From positions 1-64,000 of the forward strand of contig NZ_FOAI01000002.1 of NCBI RefSeq assembly GCF_900109705.1: DNA of 64,000 bases, given 5' to 3'. Source of the stretch: Roseivivax marinus (GTDB lineage: Bacteria > Pseudomonadota > Alphaproteobacteria > Rhodobacterales > Rhodobacteraceae). The notes beneath the pieces were generated by a model, which was not told the origin of the DNA, did not search any database, and worked only from the letters and a program-made list of their open reading frames with translations. The translations under genes were made by a program, and so were the position numbers. Shown one piece after another: positions 63,054 to 64,000 of the stretch (the stretch's first letter is position 1; every line of letters starts with the position of its first letter).

Positions 63054-63704
63054 ATGAGCCCGCATGATGGCCCCCTCGGCGAGTCGACGGACGGCGAAGC
63101 GGATCGCCCCCGCCCGCGCAGCCGAATCCAGAAGCGCAACCGAGCCCGTATCCTCGACGCCGCGCTCGACGTGTTTTCGGCGCAGGGCTTTCGCGGTTCG
63201 ACGCTGGACCAGATCGCCGACGGCGCCGGCATGTCCAAGCCCAACGTGCTTTACTACTTCGACGGCAAGGAGGCGATCCACGTCTCGCTTCTGAACGCGC
63301 TGATGGACCGGTGGCTGGACCCCTTGCGCACGCTTCAGGACACCGACGCGCCGCTCGACGCGCTCATGGACTACGTCCACGCCAAGCTCGACATGAGCTT
63401 CACCATGCCCCGAGAAAGCCGCCTGTTCGCAAGCGAGGTGCTGCAGGGCGCTCCGCGGATGTCGCCGCACCTGGAAAGCGACCTGCGCCCGCTGCTCGAC
63501 GAAAAGTGCGCGCTGATCGGCCGCTGGATGGAGGCGGGCCGCATCGCCCGCACCGATCCGCGCCACCTGGTGTTCTCGATCTGGGCGGTGACGCAGCACT
63601 ATGCCGACTTCGAAGCGCAGGTGCGGGTTCTGGACGACGGCCCGGTGCGCAAGGCCGCCGAGGCGCATGTGGACACGCTCTTCCGGCGGCTCCTCACGCC
63701 GTGA
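63054..63704 (+). CDS. rutR: TetR-family regulator, RutR-like
   Basis: 216 residues: an N-terminal helix-turn-helix (RILDAALDVFSAQGFRGSTL, then GMSKPNVLYYFDGKEAI, near the RutR pattern) and a C-terminal ligand domain (about 85-210; YVHAKLDMSFTMPRESRLFA) of the YcdC/RutR group that binds uracil or thymine. Divergent orientation to the pyrimidine-degradation operon and the RutR-type operator support the name. The N-terminal acidic/basic tail before residue 25 is extra relative to E. coli RutR. Confidence 0.85.
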   Translation: MSPHDGPLGESTDGEADRPRPRSRIQKRNRARILDAALDVFSAQGFRGSTLDQIADGAGMSKPNVLYYFDGKEAIHVSLLNALMDRWLDPLRTLQDTDAPLDALMDYVHAKLDMSFTMPRESRLFASEVLQGAPRMSPHLESDLRPLLDEKCALIGRWMEAGRIARTDPRHLVFSIWAVTQHYADFEAQVRVLDDGPVRKAAEAHVDTLFRRLLTP

Positions 63705-63803
63705 CGCGGAGACGTGACGGCGATAGCGCCAATCCGCCCTAAAATATGATTCCCAAAGACAAGTTCGGCGGATAGTCTGATCCGAACGCAGGGGATCGTG
63801 CCG

Positions 63804-64000
63804 ATGAAGACGGGGGCCGAGGTGATCGAAGCTCAGCATAGCGCGGACACCACGTTCGCCGACGCCGACATCCGGCGCGACCGCGACCGGTTCCTGCGCG
63901 AATTGCTGCACGAACTGGCGGGCGTGCTCGAAGATCACGTGGGCCTCGAAGAGGCTGCAGGATACGTCGCGCGCGTGGGCGAGCGCATCGGCCGCACCAT
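63804..64000 (+). CDS. Partial ORF, possible methanogen-output-domain-like protein
   Basis: The first 65 codons of an ORF that runs off the window. The visible sequence is helical, with the pattern FLRELLHELAGVLEDHVGLEEAAG and RVGERIG, which resembles the start of small signalling proteins annotated with a methanogen output domain in this group. The ATG at 63804 is preceded by GGGGATC. Complete identity cannot be given. Confidence 0.5.
   Translation, partial: MKTGAEVIEAQHSADTTFADADIRRDRDRFLRELLHELAGVLEDHVGLEEAAGYVARVGERIGRT

Noticed and set aside
1-64000. CRISPR array
   Set aside because: No series of regularly spaced direct repeats and no cas genes were seen.
1-64000. Insertion sequences or transposases
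   Set aside because: No transposase motif or terminal inverted repeat pair flanking a gene was found.

Overview
The window looks like the chromosome of an alphaproteobacterium of the order Rhodobacterales (Roseobacter group). The DNA is GC-rich, the protein families are typical of that group, and metK carries the small SAM/SAH riboswitch known from it. No species is named because nothing in the sequence settles it.

Layout. (1) 1-5317 is an accessory edge: a decayed UPF0149/YecA gene, three small orphan ORFs, long stretches without genes, and a 660-residue tyrosine recombinase beside tRNA-Gln(TTG) at 5318-5392. This reads as one end of an integrated element whose other end lies left of the window. 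(2) 5459-9709 holds an H-NOX-like protein coupled to a diguanylate cyclase, a HAD phosphatase, a DUF3572 protein and a PleD-type diguanylate cyclase. (3) 10067-12284 is an EF-hand protein / ECF sigma / small membrane protein / periplasmic sensor cluster. (4) 12523-21720 is core housekeeping: DUF983, NUDIX, metK with its riboswitch, lnt, corC, ybeY, phoH, miaB, with two small envelope proteins that share an unnamed domain placed between phoH and miaB. (5) 21847-28916 holds a glycosyltransferase-like gene, an FAD reductase, mprF, fabI-fabB-fabA and the divergent iron regulator irr. (6) 28929-35152 is amino-sugar use (nagA and a BadF-type kinase), tRNA-Leu(TAA), and the divergent put pair (Lrp-type regulator and putA). 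(7) 35167-48719 is mixed: twin perfect palindromes, rhomboid, GFA, suhB, an outer-membrane barrel, thyX, a lipoprotein plus Slam exporter pair, gloA, VWA, SseB, uracil-DNA glycosylase, L,D-transpeptidase, a luciferase-like monooxygenase and a Hint protein. (8) 48961-55443 holds tRNA-Arg(CCT), a DUF998 protein, an OmpR-type regulator, ribA, a DUF4198 protein, aroQ and a soluble PAS chemoreceptor. (9) 55546-63704 is a pyrimidine/hydantoin catabolic locus: carbamoylase, dihydropyrimidinase, an ABC importer and two small exported proteins on the minus strand, divergent from a RutR-like TetR regulator, with a RutR-type operator between them. The window ends inside an ORF at 63804.

The strongest observations are the RutR-type operator, the SAM/SAH riboswitch, an H-NOX protein with Pro where the heme-ligating His should be, the coupled Slam/lipoprotein pair, the duplicated DPxGCxHW domain, small Cys-containing exported proteins coupled into the pyrimidine operon, and two tandem 30-base perfect palindromes behind putA. 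All functional calls rest on reading motifs; no database search was run.
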